Source: an uncultured Bacilli bacterium
GTDB taxonomy: Bacteria; Bacillota_I; Bacilli_A; RFN20; CAG-826
Direction of reading: 5' to 3'
DNA length: 64,000 bases
Assembly: GCA_934168325.1 (NCBI GenBank)
Contig: CAKPNG010000002.1
Coordinates: 1 to 64,000, forward strand
The notes below the pieces were generated by a model that made no database searches, had not been told where the DNA came from, and was given only the letters and a program-made list of their open reading frames with translations. A program made the position numbers and the translations under genes. This document shows, piece after piece, positions 25,136 through 34,334 of the stretch (position 1 is the stretch's first letter; each line of letters opens with the position of its first letter).

Positions 25136-26125
25136 TTAGTCTTCTTTAGATTCTTTAAAAGATAATCCTTTTTCTTCAAGTTTATCTTTTACTTCTTTAA
25201 GAGATTTCTTTCCTAAATTTCTAACTTTCATCATTTCAGCTTCACTCTTTTGAGTTAATTCTAATACGTTAGAAATACCAGCTCTTTTTAAGCAGTTATA
25301 ACTTCTAACACTTAAGTCAAGATCTTCTACTGAAAGATTTTCAAATGTTTCTTCTTTAACTTTTTCTGGATCTTTAACAAGATCTAAATCAGAATATTTA
25401 TCTTTATTTAAATCAAGTAAATTATCTAAATAAGCGATTAATATTTTACTTGCTAAGCTTACAGCATCTTGAGGAGCAATTGAACCATTAGTCCAAACTT
25501 CAAGAGTTAATTTATCATAATGTGAATCATGACCAACACGGGTAGGTTCAACACTATAATTTACTTTAGTAACACTTGAAAAATTGCTATCTGTAGCTAT
25601 TCCGTGTAAAGGTAATTTATTTAAAGTTTTGTTTTGTTCACTAGTGACATAGCCTCTACCATTTTTAATATGGAGAGTCATTTTTAAATGTCCACCTTCA
25701 GCGACATGAGCAATAACTAAATCTTTATTAATAACTTCTACACCTGTAGGAAGTTCGATATCTCCAGCTAAGAAATCTCTTGGACCATGGATATCTACAT
25801 AAGCAGTATAATCTTCATCTTCGATAGTATCGGATTTTAAGATTAAATCTTTTAAATTTAAGATAATTTGTGTTAAATCTTCTTCGATTCCTTCTAAAGC
25901 AGTAAATTCGTGAACTGCACCTTCAATTTCAACACAGTAAACACTAGTACCAGGTAAACTAGAAAGTAATACACGTCTGAGTGCATTTCCTAAAGTTGTA
26001 CCAAATCCTCTTTCGAGAGGTTCACAGACGATTCTAGCATAATTTTCACTAGGATCAGAAACTGTCATATTGAAAGAACATCTTTCAAAAGGACGAGCGA
26101 TTTTTACTTCATTACTATTTTCCAT
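25136..26125 (-). CDS. rpoA: DNA-directed RNA polymerase subunit alpha
   Basis: 329 residues. The N-terminal dimerisation domain (1-230) contains EPLERGFGTTLGNALRRVLLSSLPG; the C-terminal domain (about 260-329) contains LSVRSYNCLKRAGISNVLELTQKSEAEMMKVRNLGKKSLKEVKDKL, which binds UP elements and regulators such as the Spx encoded nearby. Normal length, intact. Confidence 0.98.
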   Translation of the reverse strand: MENSNEVKIARPFERCSFNMTVSDPSENYARIVCEPLERGFGTTLGNALRRVLLSSLPGTSVYCVEIEGAVHEFTALEGIEEDLTQIILNLKDLILKSDTIEDEDYTAYVDIHGPRDFLAGDIELPTGVEVINKDLVIAHVAEGGHLKMTLHIKNGRGYVTSEQNKTLNKLPLHGIATDSNFSSVTKVNYSVEPTRVGHDSHYDKLTLEVWTNGSIAPQDAVSLASKILIAYLDNLLDLNKDKYSDLDLVKDPEKVKEETFENLSVEDLDLSVRSYNCLKRAGISNVLELTQKSEAEMMKVRNLGKKSLKEVKDKLEEKGLSFKESKED

Positions 26126-26148
26126 TTTCTAGCCTCCTATATTATTTA

Positions 26149-26538
26149 TTAACCGTGTGGATGCTTTGGTGGACGGCAACCATTATGTGGAATAGGTGTA
26201 GTATCAATAATTGATGTGATTGTAAGTCCAGCATTAGCTAAAGCTCTAATTGCGCTTTCTCTACCTGCACCTGGGCCTTTAACATCAACATCAACAGATT
26301 TAATACCTTGTTCAACAGCAGCCTTACCAGCGGCTTCAGCAGCACTTTGAGCAGCAAAAGGAGTTGATTTCTTTGCACCTTTAAATCCTAATACACCAGT
26401 ACTTGACCAGGCAATTGCATTACCTTTTTCATCAGTAATAGTGATGATAGTGTTATTAAAGGTTGCATGAATATGAGCAACACCTTTCGTAAAAGCTCTT
26501 TTAATTTTCTTTTTACGAGTAGTTTGTTTATTAGCCAT
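26149..26538 (-). CDS. rpsK: 30S ribosomal protein S11
   Basis: 129 residues. HIHATFNNTIITITD, GFKGAKKSTPFAAQ and the C-terminal NGCRPPKHPHG-type ending are diagnostic. Binds the 3' major domain of 16S rRNA in the platform. Sixteen bases from rpsM. Confidence 0.97.
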   Translation of the reverse strand: MANKQTTRKKKIKRAFTKGVAHIHATFNNTIITITDEKGNAIAWSSTGVLGFKGAKKSTPFAAQSAAEAAGKAAVEQGIKSVDVDVKGPGAGRESAIRALANAGLTITSIIDTTPIPHNGCRPPKHPHG

Positions 26539-26554
26539 ATCTATTTAACCTCCT

Positions 26555-26929
26555 TTACTTAACTGCTTCTTTCTTGTTAGCAATAGTCTTACGTGGACCT
26601 TTACGAGTTCTTGCGTTGGTCTTTGTTCTTTGACCTCTAACTGGGAGTCCTCTTCTATGACGGATTCCTCTATAGCAGCCAATTTCTTGAAGTCTTTTAA
26701 TGTTCATTAAAACTTCACGTCTAAGATCACCTTCAACTTTAAAGTGACTTACTTCATTTCTAATTCTTGTTAATTCGTCTTCACTTAAATCTTTGACTCT
26801 TTTTGTGCCATCAACTTTAGCGAGTTCGACGATCTTTTTTGCACTTGATAATCCGATACCGTAAATATAGGTTAATGAATAAGTTACTGACTTATCATTT
26901 GGAATATCAACACCGACAACACGTGCCAT
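26555..26929 (-). CDS. rpsM: 30S ribosomal protein S13
   Basis: 124 residues. MARVVGVDIPNDKSVTYSLTYIYGIG and the C-terminal RGLPVRGQRTKTNARTRKGPRKT are classic. Located in the head of the 30S subunit, touching P-site tRNA. Follows rpmJ by 18 bases. Confidence 0.97.
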   Translation of the reverse strand: MARVVGVDIPNDKSVTYSLTYIYGIGLSSAKKIVELAKVDGTKRVKDLSEDELTRIRNEVSHFKVEGDLRREVLMNIKRLQEIGCYRGIRHRRGLPVRGQRTKTNARTRKGPRKTIANKKEAVK

Positions 26930-26947
26930 AATTTTTTTCCTCCTAAA

Positions 26948-27061
26948 TTAACCTTGTCTTTGTTTGTGTTTTGGGTTTGAGCAGATGACCATGACTTTGC
27001 CATGTCTTCTGATAACCTTGCATTTGTCACAAATTGGTTTTACTGAGGGTCTTACTTTCAT
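26948..27061 (-). CDS. rpmJ: 50S ribosomal protein L36
   Basis: 37 residues, small but unmistakable: starts MKVRPSVKPICDKCKVIRR and ends NPKHKQRQG. Cys11, Cys14, Cys27 and His32 form the zinc ribbon, so this is the zinc-binding (C+) version. Ribosome site GAGG precedes the ATG at 27061. It lies between infA and rpsM in the usual order. Confidence 0.96.
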   Translation of the reverse strand: MKVRPSVKPICDKCKVIRRHGKVMVICSNPKHKQRQG

Positions 27062-27076
27062 AATGTTACCTCCTAA

Positions 27077-27295
27077 TTACTTATGTCTAAAGACGATTCT
27101 GCCATTGTTTAAATCATAAGGCGAGAGCTCGATGGTAACTTTATCACCAGGTAAGATGCGAATGTAATGCATTCGGATTTTACCTGAAACAGTGGCATGA
27201 ATTACTACATCGTTTTCTAGTTTTACTTTGAAATTACAATTAGGTAAAGCTTCGACAACTGTCGCCTCTACGGTTATAACATCTTGTTTTGCCAT
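27077..27295 (-). CDS. infA: Translation initiation factor IF-1
   Basis: 72 residues, one S1/OB-fold. VEATVVEALPNCNFKVKLENDVVIHATVSGKIRMHYIRILPGDKV is diagnostic. Blocks the A site during initiation. Its ATG overlaps the map stop by one base (TAATG). Confidence 0.97.
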   Translation of the reverse strand: MAKQDVITVEATVVEALPNCNFKVKLENDVVIHATVSGKIRMHYIRILPGDKVTIELSPYDLNNGRIVFRHK

Positions 27296-28065
27296 TAATG
27301 TCTATTTTCTCCTTCTTTTAAAGTAATGATCTCATAGCCATCATCCGTAACTACGACCGTATTTTCGTAGTGGCTACATATTTTACCATCTATTGTCTTC
27401 GTTGTCCAACCATCATCTAAGATTTTTACATCTTTTTTGCCTAAATTGACCATAGGTTCGATTGCAATCGTCATACCTTTACAAATTTTAGGACCAAGAT
27501 GAGGTTTTCCAACATTTGGAATAAATGGATCTTCATGGACTTCACGTCCAACACCATGTCCTGCGAAGTCTTCAGTTAAACTATATCCAAAGCTTTTAAC
27601 ATAAGTTTCAATTGCGTTAGATATATCCCCGATATGATTACCAGGTTTAACCATACTTACACCTTTGAAGAATGCTTCTTCAGTGACTTCCATAAGTTTA
27701 GTCGCTTCTTCACTTACTTTGCCAACAGGATAAGTTCTTGCTGCATCTGCAGTATAACCATTTTTAGTAACAAGAACATCGTAAGTTACGATATCTCCTT
27801 CTTTTAAGATAATCTTTTTAGAAGGAATTCCGTGTACTAAAGTATCATTAACTGAGACACAAATTTCTCCTGGGTAACCTTCATAATCTTTACAAGATGG
27901 TATTGCGCCTTGTGAGCGAATAAATTTTCCTGCTAGATGAGCAAGTTCCCAAGTAGATTTTCCAGGGACAGTATTTTCTTTTAAGATGTCGAACAAATCA
28001 ATAACTATCTTCCCGGCTTCTTTTATTAAAGCGATCTCGCGGGGAGATTTAATAATAATGCTCAT
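27295..28065 (-). CDS. map: Methionine aminopeptidase, type I
   Basis: 256 residues. Removes N-terminal Met after deformylation, linking it functionally with def. Metal ligands visible: Asp pair in DVLVTKNGYTADAART, His in GHGVGREVHEDPFIPN, and Glu in AIEPMVNLG and ENTVVVTDDG. No N-terminal SH3-like extension. Four bases after adk. Confidence 0.97.
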   Translation of the reverse strand: MSIIIKSPREIALIKEAGKIVIDLFDILKENTVPGKSTWELAHLAGKFIRSQGAIPSCKDYEGYPGEICVSVNDTLVHGIPSKKIILKEGDIVTYDVLVTKNGYTADAARTYPVGKVSEEATKLMEVTEEAFFKGVSMVKPGNHIGDISNAIETYVKSFGYSLTEDFAGHGVGREVHEDPFIPNVGKPHLGPKICKGMTIAIEPMVNLGKKDVKILDDGWTTKTIDGKICSHYENTVVVTDDGYEIITLKEGENRH

Positions 28066-28069
28066 TAAA

Positions 28070-28717
28070 TCACCCTAAGATTGCGATAATATCATCTAAT
28101 ATTTTATCTAATGGTAATGTACCATCAACTTCATGAAGTAAATTAGCATTAGCATAAAATTTGACTAATGGAGTTGTATTGTGATGATATTCATCTAAAC
28201 GAGCTTTAAGTGTTTCGATATTATCATCTTTTCTTTGAATAAGTTCTCCACCACATAAATCACAAACACCATCAACTTTAGGTGGCATGTTTTTAACGTG
28301 ATAAGGAGCACCACAACTCTTACATACTCTTCTTCCTATAATACGTTCTACTAAAACATTTTCAGGAACAACAATATTTATAACATAATTTACTGGGCGT
28401 TTTAACTCAGTTCCAATTTCTTCAAGAGCTTCAGCTTGAGGAATAGTTCTAGGAAAACCATCTAATAAGAATCCTTCATTACAATCATCTTTAGAAAGTC
28501 TTTCTTTAACTAAACCAATTGTTACTTCATCAGGAACAAGTAAACCTTGAGAAATATAAGAATTTGCTAATTCGCCAAGTGGGGTCTTATTTTTGATTGC
28601 TTCACGGAACATATCACCTGTAGAAATATGAGGGATATTTAATTTGGCACAAATCTTTTTAGCATTTGTTCCTTTTCCTGCTCCTGGAGCACCAAGTAAG
28701 ATAATACTTTTAATCAT
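28070..28717 (-). CDS. adk: Adenylate kinase (zinc-binding type)
   Basis: 215 residues. Interconverts AMP, ADP and ATP. Walker A GAPGAGKGT at 9-17, AMP-binding STGDMFREA, DGFPRT, and a lid (about 127-165) with CKSCG...CDLCGG, four Cys that bind zinc as in Gram-positive enzymes. Two bases after secY. Confidence 0.98.
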   Translation of the reverse strand: MIKSIILLGAPGAGKGTNAKKICAKLNIPHISTGDMFREAIKNKTPLGELANSYISQGLLVPDEVTIGLVKERLSKDDCNEGFLLDGFPRTIPQAEALEEIGTELKRPVNYVINIVVPENVLVERIIGRRVCKSCGAPYHVKNMPPKVDGVCDLCGGELIQRKDDNIETLKARLDEYHHNTTPLVKFYANANLLHEVDGTLPLDKILDDIIAILG

Positions 28718-28719
28718 TT

Positions 28720-30054
28720 TTACATTCCTCCGATAACTTCATCATAACTTTTTCCAGCAATTAAACCATTAATTTGATTATTGATTTCAAGAGCAACACC
28801 AACGACAATGATAAGACCAGTACCACCAATTGCAAGTGAAGCATTTTCTTTAAAGACAGTTAATGATAAGACAACTGGTAAAGCTGCAATAAACATTAAA
28901 CTGATTGCACCAATAAATGTTACACGATTTAATACTTTTTTAACGTAACGAGCAGTTTCATTTCCTGGTCTAATACCTGGAATATAACTTCCATTCTTTT
29001 GGAAATTTTCTGCCATTTGATCAGGATTAATTTGAAGATTAGCGTAGAAATAAGTAAATAATAATATTAATACGAGGTAGATGATTAATCCCCAAGGGAC
29101 ATAAACACTACCAGTTTTATAAAGTTGGTTATATTGGAATATTTTAAGCCATTCTGCATTAGCAGCATCGCTAGAAATAAAACTTGCAATAACACTAGGT
29201 GCCATTAATATGGAACTAGCAAAGATGACAGGAATAACACCAGCACTATTAATTTTGATAGGTAAGAAGCTAGCTTTACTCATCTTCTCACTACCACCAC
29301 TTCTAGTAGCATGTTGAACTGGAATCTTTCTTTTAGCAAGTTCAATATAGACAACAAATGCAACAATAGCTATTAAGCTAGCGACATATAATAAGAATTT
29401 AAATACGCCACCCATTGCTTCCATACTGCCCATGTTCCAGCTATTTAAGACCCAGCTAGTGAAAGCAGTATAAATTTGTGTAGGTAAACTAGAAACGATA
29501 CCAGCAAAGATAATAATAGAAATACCATTACCAACGCCTTTTGATGTGATTTGGTCACCAAGCCACATAACAAGCATTGCTCCAGCTACCATGACAGTAA
29601 CTACATATGCATAATTTAGGAAATTCTCTTCAAATGTGAATGTTATCCAATCTGTATTTTTTGCAGTTTGAATAATACCATAAGCTTGTACAGCAGCAAG
29701 CATTAATGTTAAATAACGCGTTGCCATTTCAATTTTTTTACGGCCGTATTGACCTTGTTTATTTAATTCACTTAAAGCAGGAAGAACATCCATACTTAAT
29801 AATTGAATAATAATTTGAGCAGTGATGTAAGGTGAGACGCCTAATGCAAAAATTGAAAAATTCTGTAAAGCACCACCACCAAGTAAATTCATTAATGCGA
29901 AGACATTATTTGAAGAATCTAATGTATCTTTATTTACTTGGATTCCTGGAGCAGTGATAGCTGCCCCGATTCTAAAAACAAATAAAATCATGATCGTGAA
30001 GAATATACGACCGACGACTTCTTTGTTTTTAAAAATCTGCACAAACTTTTTCAT
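28720..30054 (-). CDS. secY: Protein translocase subunit SecY
   Basis: 444 residues with ten hydrophobic segments. Channel of the Sec system that exports the lipoproteins and surface proteins of this window. Signatures: GGALQNFSIFALGVSPYITAQIIIQLL (plug/TM2) and GIRPGNETARYVKKVLNRVTF (C-terminal cytosolic loop). Intact; 24 bases after rplO. Confidence 0.97.
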   Translation of the reverse strand: MKKFVQIFKNKEVVGRIFFTIMILFVFRIGAAITAPGIQVNKDTLDSSNNVFALMNLLGGGALQNFSIFALGVSPYITAQIIIQLLSMDVLPALSELNKQGQYGRKKIEMATRYLTLMLAAVQAYGIIQTAKNTDWITFTFEENFLNYAYVVTVMVAGAMLVMWLGDQITSKGVGNGISIIIFAGIVSSLPTQIYTAFTSWVLNSWNMGSMEAMGGVFKFLLYVASLIAIVAFVVYIELAKRKIPVQHATRSGGSEKMSKASFLPIKINSAGVIPVIFASSILMAPSVIASFISSDAANAEWLKIFQYNQLYKTGSVYVPWGLIIYLVLILLFTYFYANLQINPDQMAENFQKNGSYIPGIRPGNETARYVKKVLNRVTFIGAISLMFIAALPVVLSLTVFKENASLAIGGTGLIIVVGVALEINNQINGLIAGKSYDEVIGGM

Positions 30055-30078
30055 AATTATCTTTCAATAAAGAATATT

Positions 30079-30519
30079 TTATTCCAAAGTCTCAGCTTTT
30101 GCACCTGCTTTATTAATTTTTTCTAAAGCAGTTGCACTAAATTTATCAGCTTTGATAGTAATTTTCTTAGTTAATTCACCATTTCCTAATACTTTTAAGC
30201 CATCAAGTTCTTTTTTGATTAAATTTGCTTCGATTAATGCTGTCATATCAACAACAGCACCATCTTCAAATTTATTTAAATCTCCAACATTGATAGTAGC
30301 ATATTCTAATTTACTATAATGTTTGAAACCTCTTTTTGGAAGTCTTCTGAATAATGGAAGTTGGCCGCCTTCAAATCCGAGTCTGACACCACCGCCAGCT
30401 CTAGAATTTTGACCTTTATTACCAGATCCACCATTTTTTCCTAATCCGCTACCAAGACCACGGCAACGTCTAGTTTTTGCTTTTCTACTACCTTCAGTAG
30501 GTTTTAAATTATTTAACAT
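30079..30519 (-). CDS. rplO: 50S ribosomal protein L15
   Basis: 146 residues. N-terminal Gly/Arg-rich tail (RCRGLGSGLGKNGGSGNKGQ) and GGQLPLFRRLPKRGF are diagnostic. It overlaps the end of rpsE by 11 bases, with AGGAGG inside rpsE. The normal neighbour rpmD (L30) is absent between them. Confidence 0.97.
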   Translation of the reverse strand: MLNNLKPTEGSRKAKTRRCRGLGSGLGKNGGSGNKGQNSRAGGGVRLGFEGGQLPLFRRLPKRGFKHYSKLEYATINVGDLNKFEDGAVVDMTALIEANLIKKELDGLKVLGNGELTKKITIKADKFSATALEKINKAGAKAETLE

Positions 30520-31135
30520 CAGCTTTAACCTCCTCTTTACTTCTAAGAGCTTTAACAGCTTGATAATTCTTTAAATTACTTAAAGCATTATTTGTAGCTC
30601 TAATGACATTAATTGGGGTTCTTGAACCATAGACCTTACTATAAACGTTTTTAATACCAGTAAGTTCTAAGATAGCTCTAACAGCACCACCAGCGATAAT
30701 TCCAGTACCTTCAGGAGCAGGTTTTAAGAATACTCTAGTAGCACCAAAAGTTCCGATGATTTCATGAGATATAGAACCAGCATTAACTAATTTAACAGTA
30801 AATGTGTTTCTTTTTGCTCTATCGACTGCTTTTTTGATTGCATCTGGGACTTCGCCAGATTTTCCAGTAGCAAAGCCATATTTTCCTTTGCCATTACCGA
30901 TAACGACAACAGCAGAGAATTTCATTCTTTTACCACCTTTAACAACTTTAGTAACACGATTTATAGCAACAACTCTTTCTTCGTATTCTTTTGGTTCAGC
31001 TTTTCTATCTTTACGTTGGAAATTTCTTTTTCCGTTTCTAAGGTTTCTTTTGCCAGCTTTTTCTTCTGTTGCAGCTGGAGCTTCTTTTACTTCTTGAGTA
31101 GCAGTTTCATTTACTTTGTTTTCATTTTCTACCAT
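30509..31135 (-). CDS. rpsE: 30S ribosomal protein S5 with extended N-terminus
   Basis: 208 residues, about 40 longer than usual. The core holds the double-stranded RNA-binding fold EERVVAINRVTKVVKGGKRMKFSAVVVIG and GSRTPINVIRATNNALSNL. The extra 50 N-terminal residues are acidic then Arg/Lys-rich (KAGKRNLRNGKRNFQRKDRK) and probably disordered. S5 lines the mRNA entry site and affects fidelity. Confidence 0.96.
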   Translation of the reverse strand: MVENENKVNETATQEVKEAPAATEEKAGKRNLRNGKRNFQRKDRKAEPKEYEERVVAINRVTKVVKGGKRMKFSAVVVIGNGKGKYGFATGKSGEVPDAIKKAVDRAKRNTFTVKLVNAGSISHEIIGTFGATRVFLKPAPEGTGIIAGGAVRAILELTGIKNVYSKVYGSRTPINVIRATNNALSNLKNYQAVKALRSKEEVKADVK

Positions 31136-31145
31136 AACGTTCTCC

Positions 31146-31502
31146 TTAGAAATTTAATCCGCCTTCACGAGCAGCTTCTGCTAAAGCTTTAACACGGCCG
31201 TGATAAACATATCCACCACGATCATAAACTACTGTAGTAATATTTAAAGCTAAACATTTTTTAGCAATATCTGCTCCAACGAGTTTAGCAGCTTCAATAT
31301 TATTTCCTCTTTCAAGGTGTAATTGTTCACTACTACTACTTGTTAAAGTGACGCCTTTAGTATCATCGATAACTTGAACTTCGATGTTCTTATTTGAACG
31401 GTAAACACAAAGACGTGGAGTTAAACTAGTACCGCTAATTTTAGCACGAACTCTGAGGTGTTTTCTTCTTCTAATTGCACTTCTATCTATATTATTAATC
31501 AT
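31146..31502 (-). CDS. rplR: 50S ribosomal protein L18
   Basis: 118 residues, normal. RRRKHLRVRAKISGT at the N-terminus and VVYDRGGYVYHGRVKALAEAAREGGL at the C-terminus are diagnostic. Binds 5S rRNA in the central protuberance. Confidence 0.97.
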   Translation of the reverse strand: MINNIDRSAIRRRKHLRVRAKISGTSLTPRLCVYRSNKNIEVQVIDDTKGVTLTSSSSEQLHLERGNNIEAAKLVGADIAKKCLALNITTVVYDRGGYVYHGRVKALAEAAREGGLNF

Positions 31503-31513
31503 AGCTAATCTCC

Positions 31514-32059
31514 TTACTTCTTACCAGCTCTCTTACCTTCTTTACGTAAGATATGTTCGCCTTTATATTTAATACCTTTACCACCATAAGGTTCTGGTTT
31601 ACGAGTACTTCTAATTAAAGCAGCTGTTTGACCAACTTTGAATTTATCACTACCTGTAACACTAACGTGGTTAGCATCTTTGCAAGCAATTTTGACACCT
31701 TCTAAAGGAGTAATAACGTTTTCATGAGAATAACCGACATGAAGTACTAAATTATTGCCTCTCATTTCAGCACGGTAACCAATACCGACGATTTCGAGTT
31801 CTTTAGTAAATCCATCATGGCATCCTGTTACAGCATTATTAATTAAAGCTCTAATTGTACCATGAAGTTGTTTTGTATGTTTTTCTTCATTATGACGAGT
31901 AACTTTAATGTGATTATCTTCGATAGCTACACTAATGATAGCTGGATCAAAATAAATTTTATCTTCTCCGTTTTTACCTTTGATATCAACACAATTATCG
32001 TTAATAGTAACAGTTACTCCTTCAACCATAGGGATTAATTTTTTACCAATACGTGACAT
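31514..32059 (-). CDS. rplF: 50S ribosomal protein L6
   Basis: 181 residues. MSRIGKKLIPMVEGV start, two repeated alpha/beta domains and the C-terminal RKPEPYGGKGIKYKGE signature. Located at the base of the L7/L12 stalk near the factor-binding site. Confidence 0.97.
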   Translation of the reverse strand: MSRIGKKLIPMVEGVTVTINDNCVDIKGKNGEDKIYFDPAIISVAIEDNHIKVTRHNEEKHTKQLHGTIRALINNAVTGCHDGFTKELEIVGIGYRAEMRGNNLVLHVGYSHENVITPLEGVKIACKDANHVSVTGSDKFKVGQTAALIRSTRKPEPYGGKGIKYKGEHILRKEGKRAGKK

Positions 32060-32074
32060 TTTAATTACCCCCTA

Positions 32075-32470
32075 TTACCAAATGTAGCAGACAACTTCAC
32101 CACCAACATGTAATTGTCTACATGCTTTATCGGTAAGAAGCCCTTTACTTGTTGAAATAATTGCAATACCAAGTCCTCTTAAGACACTTGGAATATGACG
32201 TGAATCAACTGTGACTCTAAGTCCTGGTTTAGAAACTCTTTTTAAACCAGTAATAACTCTAACATTATCTTCACCATATTTTAATGTGATAGTGAGAGTT
32301 TTTTTGCCATCTTCTTCAACTTCTTTATAAGTTGTAATAAAACCTTCATCTAATAAGATTTTAGCGATAGCTACCTTCATTTTACTAGAAGGCATTGAAA
32401 CGCTTTCATGATGTGTAAGATTAGCATTTCTTATTCTTGTAAGCATATCTGCGATTGGATCTTGATGCAT
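32075..32470 (-). CDS. rpsH: 30S ribosomal protein S8
   Basis: 131 residues. DPIADMLTRIRNANLTHH at the start and ISTSKGLLTDKACRQLHVGGEVVCYIW at the end are diagnostic. Binds 16S helix 21 and, in many bacteria, represses the spc operon by binding its mRNA; no such site was identified here. Confidence 0.97.
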   Translation of the reverse strand: MHQDPIADMLTRIRNANLTHHESVSMPSSKMKVAIAKILLDEGFITTYKEVEEDGKKTLTITLKYGEDNVRVITGLKRVSKPGLRVTVDSRHIPSVLRGLGIAIISTSKGLLTDKACRQLHVGGEVVCYIW

Positions 32471-32488
32471 ATTTTTACCTCCTAATAA

Positions 32489-32674
32489 TTACCATGATGA
32501 TTTCTTAAGTCCTGGAATTTCACCTTTATAAGCTAATTCTCTAAGACAAATTCTACAAAGTCCGAATTTTGAATAAACTGCGTGAGGACGACCACATCTT
32601 TTACAACGGGTATATTCTCTGACCTTAAATTTTTGTGGTCTTGATTGTTTGACTTTTAAACTTGTTTTTGCCAT
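32489..32674 (-). CDS. rpsZ: 30S ribosomal protein S14, zinc type
   Basis: 61 residues. Short form of S14 with CKRCG and CRIC pairs separated by 12 residues, the zinc-binding (C+) version that is the housekeeping copy in Gram-positives. Between rplE and rpsH as expected. Confidence 0.97.
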   Translation of the reverse strand: MAKTSLKVKQSRPQKFKVREYTRCKRCGRPHAVYSKFGLCRICLRELAYKGEIPGLKKSSW

Positions 32675-32684
32675 AACGATCCTC

Positions 32685-33284
32685 CTATTTGCTAAATGGC
32701 ATTCCTAACTCTTTTAATAGAGCGAAAGCCTCTTCATCAGTTTTAGCAGTAGTAACGATAACGATATCCATACCTCTTACTTTGCCAACTTTATCATAAT
32801 CAATTTCAGGGAAAATTAATTGTTCTTTAACACCTAAAGTATAATTTCCTCTACCATCAAATGCATTCTTATTGATACCACGGAAATCTCTAACACGTGG
32901 GAGAGCAATTGAGACAAGTTTATCTAAGAATTCATACATTCTTACGCCACGGAGTGTAACTTTACAACCGATGGATTGACCTTCTCTTAATTTAAATGTA
33001 GCAATTGATTTTTTAGCTTTAGTAATAACAGGTTTTTGACCAGTAATTAAAGCAATTTCACTAACTGCTTCATCAAGTCTTTTGCTATCACTTGTAGCAT
33101 CTCCAACACCGATGTTAACGACAATTTTCTCTAAGTGTGGAACTTCCATAACTGAAGAATATTCGAACTTTTTCATTAAAGTAGGAGTAATTTCCTTATG
33201 GTATTTTTCGAGTAATCTAGTTGTTGTAACTCTTTCTTTATGACCACCTTTTTTAGCGGTAACTACTTTCTTTTCGCTTGCCAT
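32685..33284 (-). CDS. rplE: 50S ribosomal protein L5
   Basis: 199 residues, with about 20 extra N-terminal residues rich in Lys. VMEVPHLEKIVVNIGVGDA, ITGQKPVITKAKKSIATFKLREG and LPRVRDFRGI are diagnostic. Binds 5S rRNA and contacts P-site tRNA. Confidence 0.97.
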   Translation of the reverse strand: MASEKKVVTAKKGGHKERVTTTRLLEKYHKEITPTLMKKFEYSSVMEVPHLEKIVVNIGVGDATSDSKRLDEAVSEIALITGQKPVITKAKKSIATFKLREGQSIGCKVTLRGVRMYEFLDKLVSIALPRVRDFRGINKNAFDGRGNYTLGVKEQLIFPEIDYDKVGKVRGMDIVIVTTAKTDEEAFALLKELGMPFSK

Positions 33285-33295
33285 AAGTATCTCCT

Positions 33296-33610
33296 TTATT
33301 CTTTGATGATGGTATCATTTGATTTCATAAATCTAACTTTTTTACCATCTTTATCAAATTTATAACCTAATTTTGTACCTTTCTTAGTTTTTGCATCGTA
33401 ATACATAACATTACTTGCATCAAATGGACAATACATTTCTAAGATAGATCCATTAGGATTTTGTTGAGTAGGTTTTTGATGTTTCTTATGTACGTTAACC
33501 CCTTCGACTACTACTTTATTAAGTCTTGGGTAGACTCTCTGGATGACACCAACTTTACCTTTATCTTTGCCACTAATGACAATGACTTTATCACCTTTTT
33601 TAAGTTTCAT
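33296..33610 (-). CDS. rplX: 50S ribosomal protein L24
   Basis: 104 residues from ATG 33610, which has AAGGAGG eight bases upstream. The frame is open to 33643, but that would overlap rplN and add an unrelated N-terminus. KKGDKVIVISGKDKGKVGVI is the KOW motif. Assembly-initiator protein of the large subunit. Confidence 0.96.
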   Translation of the reverse strand: MKLKKGDKVIVISGKDKGKVGVIQRVYPRLNKVVVEGVNVHKKHQKPTQQNPNGSILEMYCPFDASNVMYYDAKTKKGTKLGYKFDKDGKKVRFMKSNDTIIKE

Positions 33611-33623
33611 ATCCAAATCCTCC

Positions 33624-33998
33624 TTATAAAACTTCGTTAGCAAGGGAGACGATTTTCATAAATGCCTCACCTTTTTCTCTTAATTCACGAGCAACAGGTC
33701 CAAAGACACGTGTACCAACTGGAGTTTTATCTTCGTTAATAATAACACATGCATTATCATCAAATCTGATAGTTGAACCATCTCTTCTTTGAATAGGATA
33801 AGATGTTCTAACTATAACAGCTTTAACAACATCACTCTTTTTAACTTTACCATTAGGAATAGCATCTTTAACTGCGCAAAGAACTACATCACCAACGGAA
33901 CATGATTTTCTATGACTACCACCATAGATTCTAAATACTCTAACACTACGTGCACCAGAGTTATCAGCGACTTTTAAATTTGTTTCTGTTTGTATCAT
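33624..33998 (-). CDS. rplN: 50S ribosomal protein L14
   Basis: 124 residues. IQTETNLKVADNSGARSVRVFRI and the C-terminal RVFGPVARELREKGEAFMKIVSLA are diagnostic. Forms an intersubunit bridge. Two bases after rpsQ. Confidence 0.97.
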   Translation of the reverse strand: MIQTETNLKVADNSGARSVRVFRIYGGSHRKSCSVGDVVLCAVKDAIPNGKVKKSDVVKAVIVRTSYPIQRRDGSTIRFDDNACVIINEDKTPVGTRVFGPVARELREKGEAFMKIVSLANEVL

Positions 33999-34000
33999 AA

Positions 34001-34324
34001 CTATTTAGCCTCACTTTCTGGTTCTTCTTCGTGAAGTACTTTTTCTACTTCAGCTTCCTCAAGTACTTTGATTGATTCGAGTGCTTTCTTATCAATAGAA
34101 ATGAGTTTAAATCTTTTTGTTTTGGACATTGGTCTACATTCTTCGATTGTAACAATATCACCAACATTAGCTACATTTTCTTCATCATGTGCATAATATT
34201 TACTTCTGAATTGAACTCTTTTCTTATACTTAGGATGTTTCTTATAAGATTCAACTTGGACAATAATTGTTTTTTCAGCTTTATTTCCAACAACACTTCC
34301 TTGAATACGTCTTCTATTATTCAT
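34001..34324 (-). CDS. rpsQ: 30S ribosomal protein S17 with acidic C-terminal tail
   Basis: 107 residues, about 20 longer than typical. The OB-fold core GSVVGNKAEKTIIVQVESYKKHPKYKK and the SKTKRF motif are canonical. The added C-terminus (EEAEVEKVLHEEEPESEAK) is strongly acidic, the opposite charge to most ribosomal tails. Confidence 0.96.
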   Translation of the reverse strand: MNNRRRIQGSVVGNKAEKTIIVQVESYKKHPKYKKRVQFRSKYYAHDEENVANVGDIVTIEECRPMSKTKRFKLISIDKKALESIKVLEEAEVEKVLHEEEPESEAK

Positions 34325-34334
34325 AACTAACTCC

